Of a stretch of DNA of 10,412 nt, positions 1-6,608 are shown piece by piece. Below the pieces are notes generated by a model, which searched no databases, was not told the DNA's origin, and saw only the letters and a list, made by a program, of their open reading frames with translations. Numbering within the stretch: position 1 is the stretch's first letter; each line of letters starts with the position of its first letter. The DNA is taken from NCBI GenBank assembly GCA_947630465.1, contig CANRHT010000064.1, positions 1 to 10,412 of the forward strand, read 5' to 3'. Made by a program: the position numbers and the translations under genes. This stretch comes from an uncultured Pseudomonadaceae bacterium. Lineage in GTDB: Bacteria > Pseudomonadota > Gammaproteobacteria > Pseudomonadales > Pseudomonadaceae.

Positions 1-732
1 GAAAATGGCCGCGTGGTAAAAGGCGTAAAATTTGAGAATATTCGCGATGCTGGCGATCCGGTTGAAATTGCTCGTCGCTACAATGAGCAAGGCGCAGATG
101 AGCTCACTTTCTTGGATATCACTGCCACCGTAGAAGGTCGTGACACCATGCTCAAGACAGTTGAGCGTATGGCCAGCCAGATTTTTATTCCGTTGACGGT
201 CGGCGGTGGTGTGCGCACGGTGAATGACATTCGTAACCTGCTCAATGCCGGTGCCGATAAAGTGTCCATCAACTCTGCGGCGGTATTTACCCCTGAGTTT
301 GTCCGTGAAGCCGCTGAACATTTTGGTTCGCAATCCATTATTGTCGCCATTGATGCCAAGCAAGTCTCTGCTGTAGGTGAGCCACCACGCTGGGAAATTT
401 TCACCCACGGTGGTCGCAAACCGACTGGCATTGATGCAGTGGAGTGGGCGAAGAAAATGGAAAGCTACGGTGCTGGTGAAATTTTGCTGACCAGCATGGA
501 TCAAGACGGGATGAAAAATGGCTTTGATCTGGGCGTCACCCGCGCGGTCAGTGAAGCAGTGAATATCCCCGTGATTGCTTCCGGTGGCGTGGGTAATCTG
601 CAGCATCTAGCCGATGGTATTCTTGAAGGTAAAGCCGACGCAGTCTTGGCGGCAAGTATTTTCCATTTTGGTGAATACACCATTCAAGAAGCGAAAGCCT
701 ACTTAGCCAGCCAAGGTATTGCCGTGCGCTAA
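1..732 (+). CDS. hisF: Imidazole glycerol phosphate synthase, cyclase subunit (5'-truncated)
   Basis: HisF is the TIM-barrel cyclase half of the HisHF enzyme. It uses ammonia from HisH to turn PRFAR into imidazole glycerol phosphate and AICAR, linking cytosolic histidine synthesis to purine synthesis. The frame is open from base 1 (E-N-G-R-V-V-K-G), matching the family's LDVDNGRVVKG, so the window begins near codon 14 and the true start plus the first catalytic Asp lie outside. The GTG at 13 is internal Val18, not the start. Visible landmarks are the phosphate-binding GGGVR, the catalytic Asp in VAIDAK (about residue 131 of a full-length protein of about 256), LTSMDQDG, and the second phosphate site ASGGVGN. 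The C-terminus is complete with a TAA stop. hisA and hisH would be expected just upstream. It converges on ctpA across a shared terminator. The identification is very secure. Confidence 0.97.
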   Translation, partial: ENGRVVKGVKFENIRDAGDPVEIARRYNEQGADELTFLDITATVEGRDTMLKTVERMASQIFIPLTVGGGVRTVNDIRNLLNAGADKVSINSAAVFTPEFVREAAEHFGSQSIIVAIDAKQVSAVGEPPRWEIFTHGGRKPTGIDAVEWAKKMESYGAGEILLTSMDQDGMKNGFDLGVTRAVSEAVNIPVIASGGVGNLQHLADGILEGKADAVLAASIFHFGEYTIQEAKAYLASQGIAVR

Positions 733-763
733 GCGCCGTGATGACTGGATAAGGCAGGTCAAT

Positions 764-802
764 AAAAACGGCATCGAGACGCAGGTCTGGATGCCGTTTT
801 TT
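764..802. terminator. Bidirectional intrinsic terminator between hisF and ctpA
   Basis: A perfect 12-bp inverted repeat (764-775 AAAAACGGCATC with 790-801 GATGCCGTTTTT) encloses a short loop, within which AGAC (777-780) can also pair with GTCT (785-788). The T-tract at 797-802 serves hisF on the plus strand. The A-tract at 764-768 becomes a U-tract for transcripts of ctpA on the minus strand. The position between two convergent genes fits a shared terminator. Confidence 0.9.
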
Positions 803-835
803 AATATCAAAATTCCGCTCTTGGAGCCTTACCGC

Positions 836-2155
836 TTATTTGCTTGTGGTTTTCAGCACATTAATGCCTTTGAGCAAGTTGATCGCTTGATTGACTTGAT
901 AGTCCTCATCTTGCAAACGTGGTTTTTGATTTTTATCTGCTTTACTGCGCTTATCTGGGCCGCCATTACCGTTGCCTAAATGGCCGGCTAAGTCAGCTTC
1001 TTTAATACCCAGTACATTATCTTCTTGGCTGATCTTGGCGCGCTCAACCGTAATATCGGGAACAATACCTTGTGCCTGAATTGAGCGGCCTTTCGGCGTG
1101 TAATACAGCGCAGTGGTGAGCTTAAGCGCGCGGTCATTGTTGAGTGGCAGCACGGTTTGTACTGAGCCTTTACCAAAGCTATCGGTGCCCATCAGTACCG
1201 CGCGTTTGTGATCTTGCAAGGCGCCGGCGACAATTTCTGAAGCTGAGGCGCTGCCGCCATTGATAAGTACCACGAGCGGTACGTCAGCGCTGGCATTGTC
1301 AGGCGTGGCAGAAAAGCGCAGTTCAGCATTGGCTAAACGCCCTTTGGTATACACGATTAAACCTGAGCTGATAAATTGATCGGTTACTTCAACCGCGGCT
1401 TGCAGTACGCCGCCAGGGTTGTTGCGTAAATCAAGAATTAACCCCTGCAGTGGTTGACCTTTGTTGGCTTTCTTTAAGCTGGTTAGGGCTTTGCCCACTT
1501 CGCTGCCGGTGTTGACTTGGAACTGACTGACGCGGATCAGGCCGTAATCGTCTTCCAAAAGCTGGCTTCTAACGCTCAGGCTTTTAATCACGGCACGTTT
1601 TAAAGTGACATCGAAAGGTTTGCGGCCATCGCGCACAATGGTTAAGCGGATGTTGGTACCCGGCTTGCCGCGCATTTTTTCGACAGCTTCCATCAGCGAT
1701 AAGCCTTTGGTTGGCTGATCGTCAATTTTGATAATCAGGTCTTGGGCTTCAAGGCCGGCCGCTGCAGCTGGGGTGTCATCAATGGGGGTCACCACTTGCA
1801 AGATGCCATCTTCCAAGCCCACTTCTATACCTAAACCACCAAATTCACCGCTGGTACTTTCCTGCAGTTGACGAAAATCTTCTGGATCTAAGTAGCTGGA
1901 ATGGGGATCGAGATTACTGAGCATGCCTTTGATGGCATTTTCAAATAAGGTTTTATCGTCGATCGGCTCAACATAAGCGGTTTTAATACGCTCTAAGACT
2001 TCAGCAAAGGTGCGCAGGTCATTCAGCGGTAAGGTTTCAGGCGCAGGGGTCACTACGGCAGCATTGGGAGCGGCAAAAGCGCTGCTGCTGATCATGTTCA
2101 ATACCAGCAGGGTGCTGAATACAGCTGAGGCTAAACGGGTTCTGGTAAAAGGCAT
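836..2155 (-). CDS. ctpA: Periplasmic carboxyl-terminal processing protease (S41 family, PDZ domain)
   Basis: This is a 439-residue serine protease of family S41. In P. aeruginosa the orthologue CtpA works with the outer-membrane lipoprotein LbcA to degrade peptidoglycan cross-link hydrolases (established knowledge). An N-terminal signal peptide ends near ASSSAFA at residues 24-29. A PDZ domain spans about residues 100-180, and the S41 core follows with LDLRNNPGG (241-249), the nucleophile region GSASASE (Ser304 by spacing to E. coli Tsp) and FGKGSVQ carrying general-base Lys329. The Ser-to-Lys spacing of 25 is the same as in Tsp. A charged, Gly/Asn/Lys-rich tail (about 393-413) precedes a final helix. 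The ATG at 2155 was chosen because AGGAG lies 7 nt upstream; an in-frame start at 2206 would add 17 residues ahead of the signal peptide and overlap envC. It lies 29 nt downstream of envC, probably in one operon. Confidence 0.94.
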   Translation of the reverse strand: MPFTRTRLASAVFSTLLVLNMISSSAFAAPNAAVVTPAPETLPLNDLRTFAEVLERIKTAYVEPIDDKTLFENAIKGMLSNLDPHSSYLDPEDFRQLQESTSGEFGGLGIEVGLEDGILQVVTPIDDTPAAAAGLEAQDLIIKIDDQPTKGLSLMEAVEKMRGKPGTNIRLTIVRDGRKPFDVTLKRAVIKSLSVRSQLLEDDYGLIRVSQFQVNTGSEVGKALTSLKKANKGQPLQGLILDLRNNPGGVLQAAVEVTDQFISSGLIVYTKGRLANAELRFSATPDNASADVPLVVLINGGSASASEIVAGALQDHKRAVLMGTDSFGKGSVQTVLPLNNDRALKLTTALYYTPKGRSIQAQGIVPDITVERAKISQEDNVLGIKEADLAGHLGNGNGGPDKRSKADKNQKPRLQDEDYQVNQAINLLKGINVLKTTSK

Positions 2156-2162
2156 GATGTAA

Positions 2163-2167
2163 CTCCT
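2163..2167 (-). promoter_or_regulatory. Ribosome-binding site fixing the ctpA start
   Basis: On the minus strand AGGAG sits 7 nt before the ATG at 2155, in the 29-nt gap after the envC stop. It supports the shorter CtpA form, in which the signal peptide is N-terminal, over the longer open frame from 2206. Confidence 0.75.
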
Positions 2168-2184
2168 AGAAAATGTGGCTGCTG

Positions 2185-3474
2185 CTAACCTTGGGTGCGA
2201 CACCACTGAGTGGGGTCGGCTGGCTGACCTTTTTGGCGTATCGCAAAATATAACGCGGATTGATCATGTCCGCCGGTGTTACCGACTGTGGAAATGGCTT
2301 GGCCGGTTTTAACCACATCACCTGGACTACTGAGCAGGCTTTGATTATGACCATACAGGCTTAAATAACCATCGCCATGATCGACAATCACTAACAAACC
2401 CGCGCCGCGCAGCCAGTCGGCAAATACTACACGACCTGAATGAATAGCACGCACTTGTGTGCCCGGTTGTGAGCTGATCAGTACACCGTCCCATTTGCTG
2501 CGTGTATCACCGCGTGCGCTACCAAATCGAGCGATTAAGCGACCATTCACCGGCCAAGGTAGCTTGCCACGTACGCTCGCAAAAGAGCCTCCGCTGTGGA
2601 TAACTGCTGTGGACACAACCGCGCCTGTGGGCTGTTTGCTTGTGGTGGTGCTGGGCGTTGCACTGGACTGTTCTTGTGTCTGTTGGCGTTGTTGCTGAGC
2701 AATCAACTGCTGGCGCTTACGCTCAGCTTCTTTGGCTGCTCGCGCCTCACGCGCTTGGCGTGCCAAAGTGGCTTCGATGGTGTGTAGCACCTTGTTGAGT
2801 TGCGCTTGATCGGCTTGACGTGACTTCAGCGATTGACTGCTTTTGCTGTGCTGTTGCGCCAGTAGCGTGACTTTCTCTTGGCGTTGCTGGCGTAGCGTTT
2901 TCAAGCTGTCTTGTTTGTTGACTAAGCTGCTTTTTTGCTCAACCAACAACACATTTTGCTCCGCAATTTGCATGGAAATATTATCCAGCTGGCGCAGTGT
3001 TTCATTAAACGTATTGATGTGCTGCTGACGCGCCTGACTTATATATTGATAGTAAGTCAGGTTGCGTGAAAATTTTTCTGGTTGCTGTTGATTGAGCAAC
3101 AGGCGTAGCGGCTCTTGTTGTCCTGACTGGTAAGCAGAACGTGCTTGAATAGCAATCAGTTTTTGTTGTTCAAGACGTGAGCTTTCGAGTTTTTTTTTCT
3201 GTTGATTGAGATCTTTTAATTCGTGCTCAGTTTTTTTTTCCTGCTGTTGCAGATCATTGACCTGTTTTTCCAGTTCACCAATTTCAGTTTCAGTTTTTTT
3301 CAGCGCTTGTTGTGCACTGGACTTCTCCTGCTCAATTTTGTTCAGCAGTTTCTTCAGTTCGGCAACATCTTGAGCCGCTTTGGCAATCTCTTGCTGGGCT
3401 TGGGTACGTTGCTCGTTGGCCACAGCAATCGATAGAGCACAGCTGAGTAATATAAAAATAAATGTGCGAAGCAT
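2185..3474 (-). CDS. envC: EnvC-like murein hydrolase activator (coiled coil plus degenerate LytM/M23 domain)
   Basis: This 429-residue periplasmic protein has the EnvC architecture: signal peptide (residues 1-19, ending SIAVA), long Gln/Lys/Glu-rich coiled-coil segments (about 22-115 and 150-265), a Ser/Thr/Pro linker (268-300) and a C-terminal LytM domain (305-424). In E. coli, EnvC is recruited by FtsEX and activates amidases AmiA and AmiB at the division site. The LytM metal site is degenerate as in EnvC: KWDG (327-330) replaces the usual His-x-x-x-Asp, and LYF (408-410) replaces the His-x-His. Only the YGHN His376 survives. It should therefore activate amidases rather than cut peptidoglycan itself. 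E. coli EnvC is 419 residues, so the length fits. The start has only a weak SD (AGG about 12 nt upstream) inside an inverted repeat. ctpA follows after 29 nt. Three A-runs occur in the coiled-coil coding region. Confidence 0.93.
   Translation of the reverse strand: MLRTFIFILLSCALSIAVANEQRTQAQQEIAKAAQDVAELKKLLNKIEQEKSSAQQALKKTETEIGELEKQVNDLQQQEKKTEHELKDLNQQKKKLESSRLEQQKLIAIQARSAYQSGQQEPLRLLLNQQQPEKFSRNLTYYQYISQARQQHINTFNETLRQLDNISMQIAEQNVLLVEQKSSLVNKQDSLKTLRQQRQEKVTLLAQQHSKSSQSLKSRQADQAQLNKVLHTIEATLARQAREARAAKEAERKRQQLIAQQQRQQTQEQSSATPSTTTSKQPTGAVVSTAVIHSGGSFASVRGKLPWPVNGRLIARFGSARGDTRSKWDGVLISSQPGTQVRAIHSGRVVFADWLRGAGLLVIVDHGDGYLSLYGHNQSLLSSPGDVVKTGQAISTVGNTGGHDQSALYFAIRQKGQPADPTQWCRTQG
3190..3300 (-). 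repeat. Three homopolymeric A-tracts within envC
   Basis: On the coding strand envC contains A9 at 3190-3198 (Lys93-95), A9 at 3231-3239 (Glu79-Lys80-Lys81-Thr82) and A7 at 3294-3300 (Lys59-Lys60). All lie in the first coiled coil. Lysine-rich helices use AAA readily, so this may be codon usage. Runs of nine are also long enough for slippage. Confidence 0.8.
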
Positions 3475-3475
3475 G

Positions 3476-3564
3476 GTGTGGGTTAACCTGAGCAGTACAA
3501 AAAATAGATTATGCCTAATAATCAGGCTAGCAGCAGCCGACTAAAGCCAATGCTTAACCCACAC
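3476..3564. repeat. 11-bp inverted repeat flanking the envC leader
   Basis: GTGTGGGTTAA at 3476-3486 and its exact complement TTAACCCACAC at 3554-3564 are 67 nt apart. The envC-proximal arm begins one base from the ATG (3474) and fills the space between the weak SD (AGG, 3487-3489) and the start codon. In a transcript reading from gpmI into envC the two arms could pair. The region between the arms is AT-rich. It contains a weak six-pair stem (3512-3526) with a T-run further on in the minus sense, and a CATAAT that could be a -10 without a good -35. Confidence 0.6.
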
Positions 3565-3583
3565 TGCATCTTATCCATGCAGT
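3563..3583 (-). terminator. Small hairpin downstream of gpmI, weak terminator candidate
   Basis: ACTGCAT (3563-3569) and ATGCAGT (3577-3583) form a perfect 7-bp stem with a 7-nt loop, 16 nt beyond the gpmI stop. No U-tract follows on the minus strand (GTGGGTTAAG comes next), so termination is doubtful. The stem overlaps the distal arm of the envC leader repeat by two bases, so the two structures would abut or compete. Confidence 0.35.
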
Positions 3584-3598
3584 ATGGGCGTCAGCGTT

Positions 3599-5134
3599 TT
3601 ACTTGAGTTCGAGGATGCTACGCCCGGTCATTTCAGCGGGTATCGGTAAACCCATCAGCGTCAGCATAGTGGGGGCGACATCAGCTAAGACACCATCACT
3701 GCGCATTGTTGCTGGGCGCTGACCGACATAAATGAAAGGTACTGGCTCACAGGTATGCGCGGTATGCGCTTGACCGGTGCACTCATCTTCCATTTGTTCC
3801 ACATTGCCATGGTCAGCGGTAATTAATGCTTCACCGCCGACCTTGTCGAGTGCCGCGACAATCCGGCCGACGCAGCTGTCCAGGCATTCCACCGCTTGTA
3901 CGGCAGCAGAAAACACACCGGTATGACCGACCATATCGCCATTGGCATAGTTGACGACAATCACGTCGTATTGTTGTTGCTCAATGGCTGCAACGATGCG
4001 GTCGGTGACTTCTGGAGCACTCATCTGTGGCTGCAAATCATAAGTGGCCACATTGGGTGATGGAATCAAAATACGTTCTTCACCGACAAAAGGTTGCTCA
4101 CGACCCCCAGAAAAGAAGAAGGTAACGTGGGCATATTTTTCGGTTTCAGCAATACGCAGTTGGGTTTTACCTTGATTGGCTAAGTACTCGCCGAGCACGT
4201 TAACCAATGCGGTGGGTGCAAAGGCGCTGGGTGCAACTATGTCAGCGGCGTATTGGGTGAGCATGACAAACTGGCTGAGCTGCGGCACGCGTTGACGGTT
4301 AAAGCCAGTAAAGTCGCTGTCGACAAAGGCATGACTGAGTTCGCGAGCACGGTCAGCGCGAAAATTCATAAAGATCACGCTGTCGCCATCGTCCATAGAC
4401 ACAGCGTCGCCAATGGTTGTGGCTTTAACAAATTCGTCGGATTCATCACGCGCATAGGACGCCGCCAAGGCTTCAGTGGCGCTATCAGCCTGATACAGAC
4501 CTTGACCATCAACCAACAATTGCCAGGCTTGCTCAACGCGATCCCAGCGATTATCGCGGTCCATTGCATAATAGCGGCCAATTAAGCTGGCGATACGGCC
4601 TTTACCCAACTTGGCGCACGCGGCTTCAATCGCTTCGATCGATGGCTGTGCGCTACGCGGTGGTGTGTCGCGGCCATCGAGAAAAGCATGCAGATAAATT
4701 TTGTCGGCGCCGCGCTGGGCTGCCAATTCGATCATGGCAATCAGGTGCTCTTGGTGACTGTGCACGCCACCTTCCGATAATAAACCAAGAATATGCACGG
4801 CTTTGTTGGCACTGACGGCTTGATCAACGGCTGCCGTCAAGGCTGGGTTAGTAAAAAAATCACCGTCTTGAATGGCTTTAGTGATACGGGTGAAGTCTTG
4901 GTACACCACACGACCTGCACCAAGGTTCATATGGCCCACTTCAGAGTTACCCATTTGCCCATCAGGTAAGCCCACATCCATACCGCTACCGGAAATCAGG
5001 CTGTGGGGATATTGCTTGCGCAAAGCATCGTAAACAGGGGTGTTTGCACTATAAATGGCGTTGTAGTCAGGGCTGTCGCTGTGACCAAAACCGTCAAGAA
5101 TCACTAAAACCAAAGGTTTAGGCGTGGCATCCAT
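3599..5134 (-). CDS. gpmI: 2,3-bisphosphoglycerate-independent phosphoglycerate mutase
   Basis: This 511-residue cytosolic enzyme interconverts 3- and 2-phosphoglycerate in glycolysis and gluconeogenesis using two Mn2+ ions and a phosphoserine intermediate. It belongs to the alkaline phosphatase superfamily, and every landmark is visible. VILDGFG carries Asp14 and GNSEVGH carries nucleophile Ser64. Substrate contacts lie in GGVHSH (122-127), GRDTPP (154-159), RADR (259-262) and Lys333. Metal ligands are Asp400 and His404 (NGDMVGH), Asp441 and His442 (ADHGN), and His460. Length is normal for the family (about 510-515). The ATG at 5134 gives the standard N-terminus ([15 protein letters not shown]), although no strong SD precedes it. 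It is divergent from yibN over a 135-nt gap, as in many gammaproteobacteria, and is followed after 124 nt by envC on the same strand. Confidence 0.97.
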   Translation of the reverse strand: MDATPKPLVLVILDGFGHSDSPDYNAIYSANTPVYDALRKQYPHSLISGSGMDVGLPDGQMGNSEVGHMNLGAGRVVYQDFTRITKAIQDGDFFTNPALTAAVDQAVSANKAVHILGLLSEGGVHSHQEHLIAMIELAAQRGADKIYLHAFLDGRDTPPRSAQPSIEAIEAACAKLGKGRIASLIGRYYAMDRDNRWDRVEQAWQLLVDGQGLYQADSATEALAASYARDESDEFVKATTIGDAVSMDDGDSVIFMNFRADRARELSHAFVDSDFTGFNRQRVPQLSQFVMLTQYAADIVAPSAFAPTALVNVLGEYLANQGKTQLRIAETEKYAHVTFFFSGGREQPFVGEERILIPSPNVATYDLQPQMSAPEVTDRIVAAIEQQQYDVIVVNYANGDMVGHTGVFSAAVQAVECLDSCVGRIVAALDKVGGEALITADHGNVEQMEDECTGQAHTAHTCEPVPFIYVGQRPATMRSDGVLADVAPTMLTLMGLPIPAEMTGRSILELK

Positions 5135-5210
5135 AAGAGTAGGCTCGCAAGTAATGAACAGAATATAGTCTAAGTTTAGCTGGATGTGCTCGGCGCGTCA
5201 TTGTTAGTAG

Positions 5211-5239
5211 TTCAGAGAATGCACAGGTCTGTGTATACT
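5211..5239 (+). promoter_or_regulatory. Sigma70-type promoter for yibN-grxC-secB, with a dyad in the spacer
   Basis: TTCAGA (5211-5216) and TATACT (5234-5239) resemble -35 and -10 boxes separated by exactly 17 nt, 31 nt ahead of the yibN ATG. The spacer holds CACAG-GT-CTGTG (5222-5233), a perfect 5+2+5 dyad that could be a small operator or chance. A minus-strand promoter for gpmI must lie in the same gap; TATATT in the minus sense (around 5163-5168) is a possible -10, but I see no good -35. Confidence 0.55.
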
Positions 5240-5269
5240 TTACGAATTCTAACGCTTTGAGTACCCACT

Positions 5270-5695
5270 ATGTTTACCGATACGCTTACTAAATTCCTTG
5301 AATTTATAACTGTGCACTATGTGCTCAGCGGAATATTTATCACTCTAGTTGTACTGCTGATTATGCAGCAAACACGTAATTCAGGGCGCAATATCAGCTC
5401 GCGTGAGCTGACAGCGATGGTGAACCGTGATGAAGCCTTTATTCTAGATATCCGTAGCAAAAAAGAGTTTGTCACAGGGCATATTGTTGGCTCTGAAAAT
5501 ATGCCAACGGATCAGTTGAAAACGCGTATGACTGAGCTGGATAAACATAAAGAGAAAACAATTATCGTGGTGTGCACCTCCGGTGTGAATGCGGGTGGTG
5601 CATGTTCAGAACTTAAAAAAGCAGGTTTTACTGTGGCACGCTTATCAGGTGGTATCACCGGCTGGCGCAGTGAGAACTTGCCGGTGGTGAAGTAA
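5270..5695 (+). CDS. yibN: Membrane-anchored single-domain rhodanese-like protein (YibN family)
   Basis: This 141-residue protein has a hydrophobic helix at about residues 18-32, which would anchor it in the inner membrane, then a single rhodanese domain (about 43-140). The domain shows the ILDIR...F...GHI region typical of the fold. Cys102 sits in the active-site loop CTSGVNAG, in the sulfurtransferase position, but the loop lacks the Arg often seen in CRxGxR enzymes, so activity and substrate are uncertain. The fold ends with LSGGITGWRSENLPVV. Identification rests on this architecture and on the conserved order gpmI / yibN-grxC-secB, shared with E. coli. The stop is one base before the grxC ATG, implying translational coupling. 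The protein may act near the Sec machinery or in sulfur transfer, which is inference from context. Confidence 0.88.
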   Translation: MFTDTLTKFLEFITVHYVLSGIFITLVVLLIMQQTRNSGRNISSRELTAMVNRDEAFILDIRSKKEFVTGHIVGSENMPTDQLKTRMTELDKHKEKTIIVVCTSGVNAGGACSELKKAGFTVARLSGGITGWRSENLPVVK

Positions 5696-5696
5696 A

Positions 5697-5948
5697 ATGG
5701 CAAAAGTAATTATCTATTGCAGTAACTGGTGTCCCTTCTGTGTTCGTGCAAAAACCTTGCTGAGTAATAAAGGTGCTAGTTTTGAAGAAATCAGTGTGGA
5801 TGGTAAACCCGATGTGCGCGCGCAAATGGCTAAAAAAGCTGGGCGTACTTCAGTACCGCAAATCTGGATTGGTGAGCTGCATGTGGGTGGCTGTGATGAG
5901 CTGTTTGCTTTAGAGCGTAGCGGTAAGCTGGATGCTTTATTAGCTTAA
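5697..5948 (+). CDS. grxC: Glutaredoxin 3 (dithiol, CPFC active site)
   Basis: This 83-residue cytosolic thiol-disulfide oxidoreductase reduces protein disulfides and glutathione mixed disulfides with GSH. The active site is C12-P-F-C15, where the common form is CPYC; Phe for Tyr is conservative. The glutathione-binding features TSVPQIWI (cis-Pro, residues 51-58) and GGCDEL (64-69) are present. Length is standard for GrxC (82-85). The start codon follows the yibN stop after one base, with no strong SD (only GAAG-like sequence), so ribosomes probably arrive by coupling from yibN. It is the middle gene of yibN-grxC-secB. Confidence 0.95.
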   Translation: MAKVIIYCSNWCPFCVRAKTLLSNKGASFEEISVDGKPDVRAQMAKKAGRTSVPQIWIGELHVGGCDELFALERSGKLDALLA

Positions 5949-5985
5949 TCATCAAACTGCAATACCCGCTGATATGGCACTGGTT

Positions 5986-6012
5986 TCTGGGCTCTAGGTT
6001 TTGCAGCCCAGA
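5986..6012 (+). other. 8-bp hairpin between grxC and secB
   Basis: TCTGGGCT (5986-5993) pairs perfectly with AGCCCAGA (6005-6012) around an 11-nt loop. An AT-rich stretch follows (TGTATTTATTTAAAG) but no clean U-run. It could be a partial terminator, an RNase-processing site, or a stabilising 3' end separating grxC from secB expression. TTGCAG at 6001 could serve as a -35 for secB, but no good -10 is spaced 16-18 nt from it. Confidence 0.4.
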
Positions 6013-6047
6013 TGTATTTATTTAAAGATTAAGGATTATAAAACGAC

Positions 6048-6527
6048 ATGACTGAACAAAATAACAACGTTGCTGCGGCACAAGAGCCCACTTCACAGTT
6101 TTCTTTACAGCGTATTTATGTGAAAGATTTATCTTTTGAAGCGCCAAAAAGCCCAGAGATTTTCCGTGAAGACTGGAATCCAAGTATTGAGCTGGATCTC
6201 AATACGCGTCAGCGCGGTTTAGAAGGCGACTTTCATGAAGTGGTGTTGACCTTAACCGTTACCGTTAAAACCGGTGAAGAAGTTGCCTTTATTGCAGAAG
6301 TACAACAAGCGGGTATTTTCTTGATTCAAGGTCTAGATGCCGGTGCTCAAGGCCATGCATTAGGTGCATTCTGCCCGAGTATTTTATTCCCCTATGCACG
6401 TGAAACCTTGGACAGCTTAGTGGTGCGTGGTTCGTTCCCTGCCTTGATGTTAGCGCCGGTGAACTTTGATGCTTTGTATGCGCAAGAACTGCAGCGCGCA
6501 CAAGCAAACGCTGAAACACAGGCTTAA
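6048..6527 (+). CDS. secB: Protein-export chaperone SecB
   Basis: This 159-residue acidic cytosolic protein forms a tetramer that holds presecretory proteins unfolded and hands them to SecA for export through SecYEG. Family landmarks are [16 protein letters not shown] (residues 18-33), the NTRQ...[11 protein letters not shown] beta region, and the strongly conserved [15 protein letters not shown] (105-119) followed by the [15 protein letters not shown] segment. The C-terminal tail is short and Ala/Gln/Glu-rich. Length is normal for the family (about 155-165). An AGGA lies 12 nt before the ATG, a little far but usable. It is the third gene of the yibN-grxC-secB group, the conserved gammaproteobacterial arrangement. 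In Pseudomonas species I recall, secB is followed by a tRNA methyltransferase and ntrB/ntrC, which is not the case here. Confidence 0.97.
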   Translation: MTEQNNNVAAAQEPTSQFSLQRIYVKDLSFEAPKSPEIFREDWNPSIELDLNTRQRGLEGDFHEVVLTLTVTVKTGEEVAFIAEVQQAGIFLIQGLDAGAQGHALGAFCPSILFPYARETLDSLVVRGSFPALMLAPVNFDALYAQELQRAQANAETQA

Positions 6528-6544
6528 TTTACAACGCATAGACA

Positions 6545-6586
6545 TCACTTGCGCTGGGTATAGCGCTGCGGCCACCGCGCAAGTGA
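6545..6586 (+). other. 10-bp hairpin after secB, weak terminator candidate
   Basis: TCACTTGCGC (6545-6554) pairs perfectly with GCGCAAGTGA (6577-6586) around a 22-nt loop that contains the small palindrome AGCGCT. No U-tract follows (ATTATCGC). It lies 17 nt after the secB stop and 22 nt before the next ATG, and its base sits just before the AGGGGG ribosome-binding site at 6598-6603. It may reduce read-through or modulate the downstream gene. Confidence 0.4.
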
Positions 6587-6608
6587 ATTATCGCTACAGG
6601 GGGTATCG

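Noticed and set aside
13..15. GTG as the hisF start codon
   Set aside because: The frame is open to base 1, and the preceding residues E-N-G-R match conserved HisF sequence, so this is internal Val18 and the true start lies outside the window.
2156..2206. Longer CtpA start at 2206
   Set aside because: It would overlap the envC stop and put 17 polar residues ahead of the signal peptide, while the ATG at 2155 has a well-placed AGGAG.
3180..3300. T-runs on the plus strand as terminators
   Set aside because: They are the complement of Lys-encoding A-tracts inside envC and no GC-rich stem precedes them.
4253..4585. 110-codon open frame antisense to gpmI
   Set aside because: It lies wholly inside a well-conserved gene in another frame, with no ribosome-binding site or recognisable domain.
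5975..5990. TGGCAC element resembling a sigma54 -24 box before secB
   Set aside because: The bases at the -12 position, ten nt after the GG, are TG and not GC, so the sigma54 spacing rule fails.
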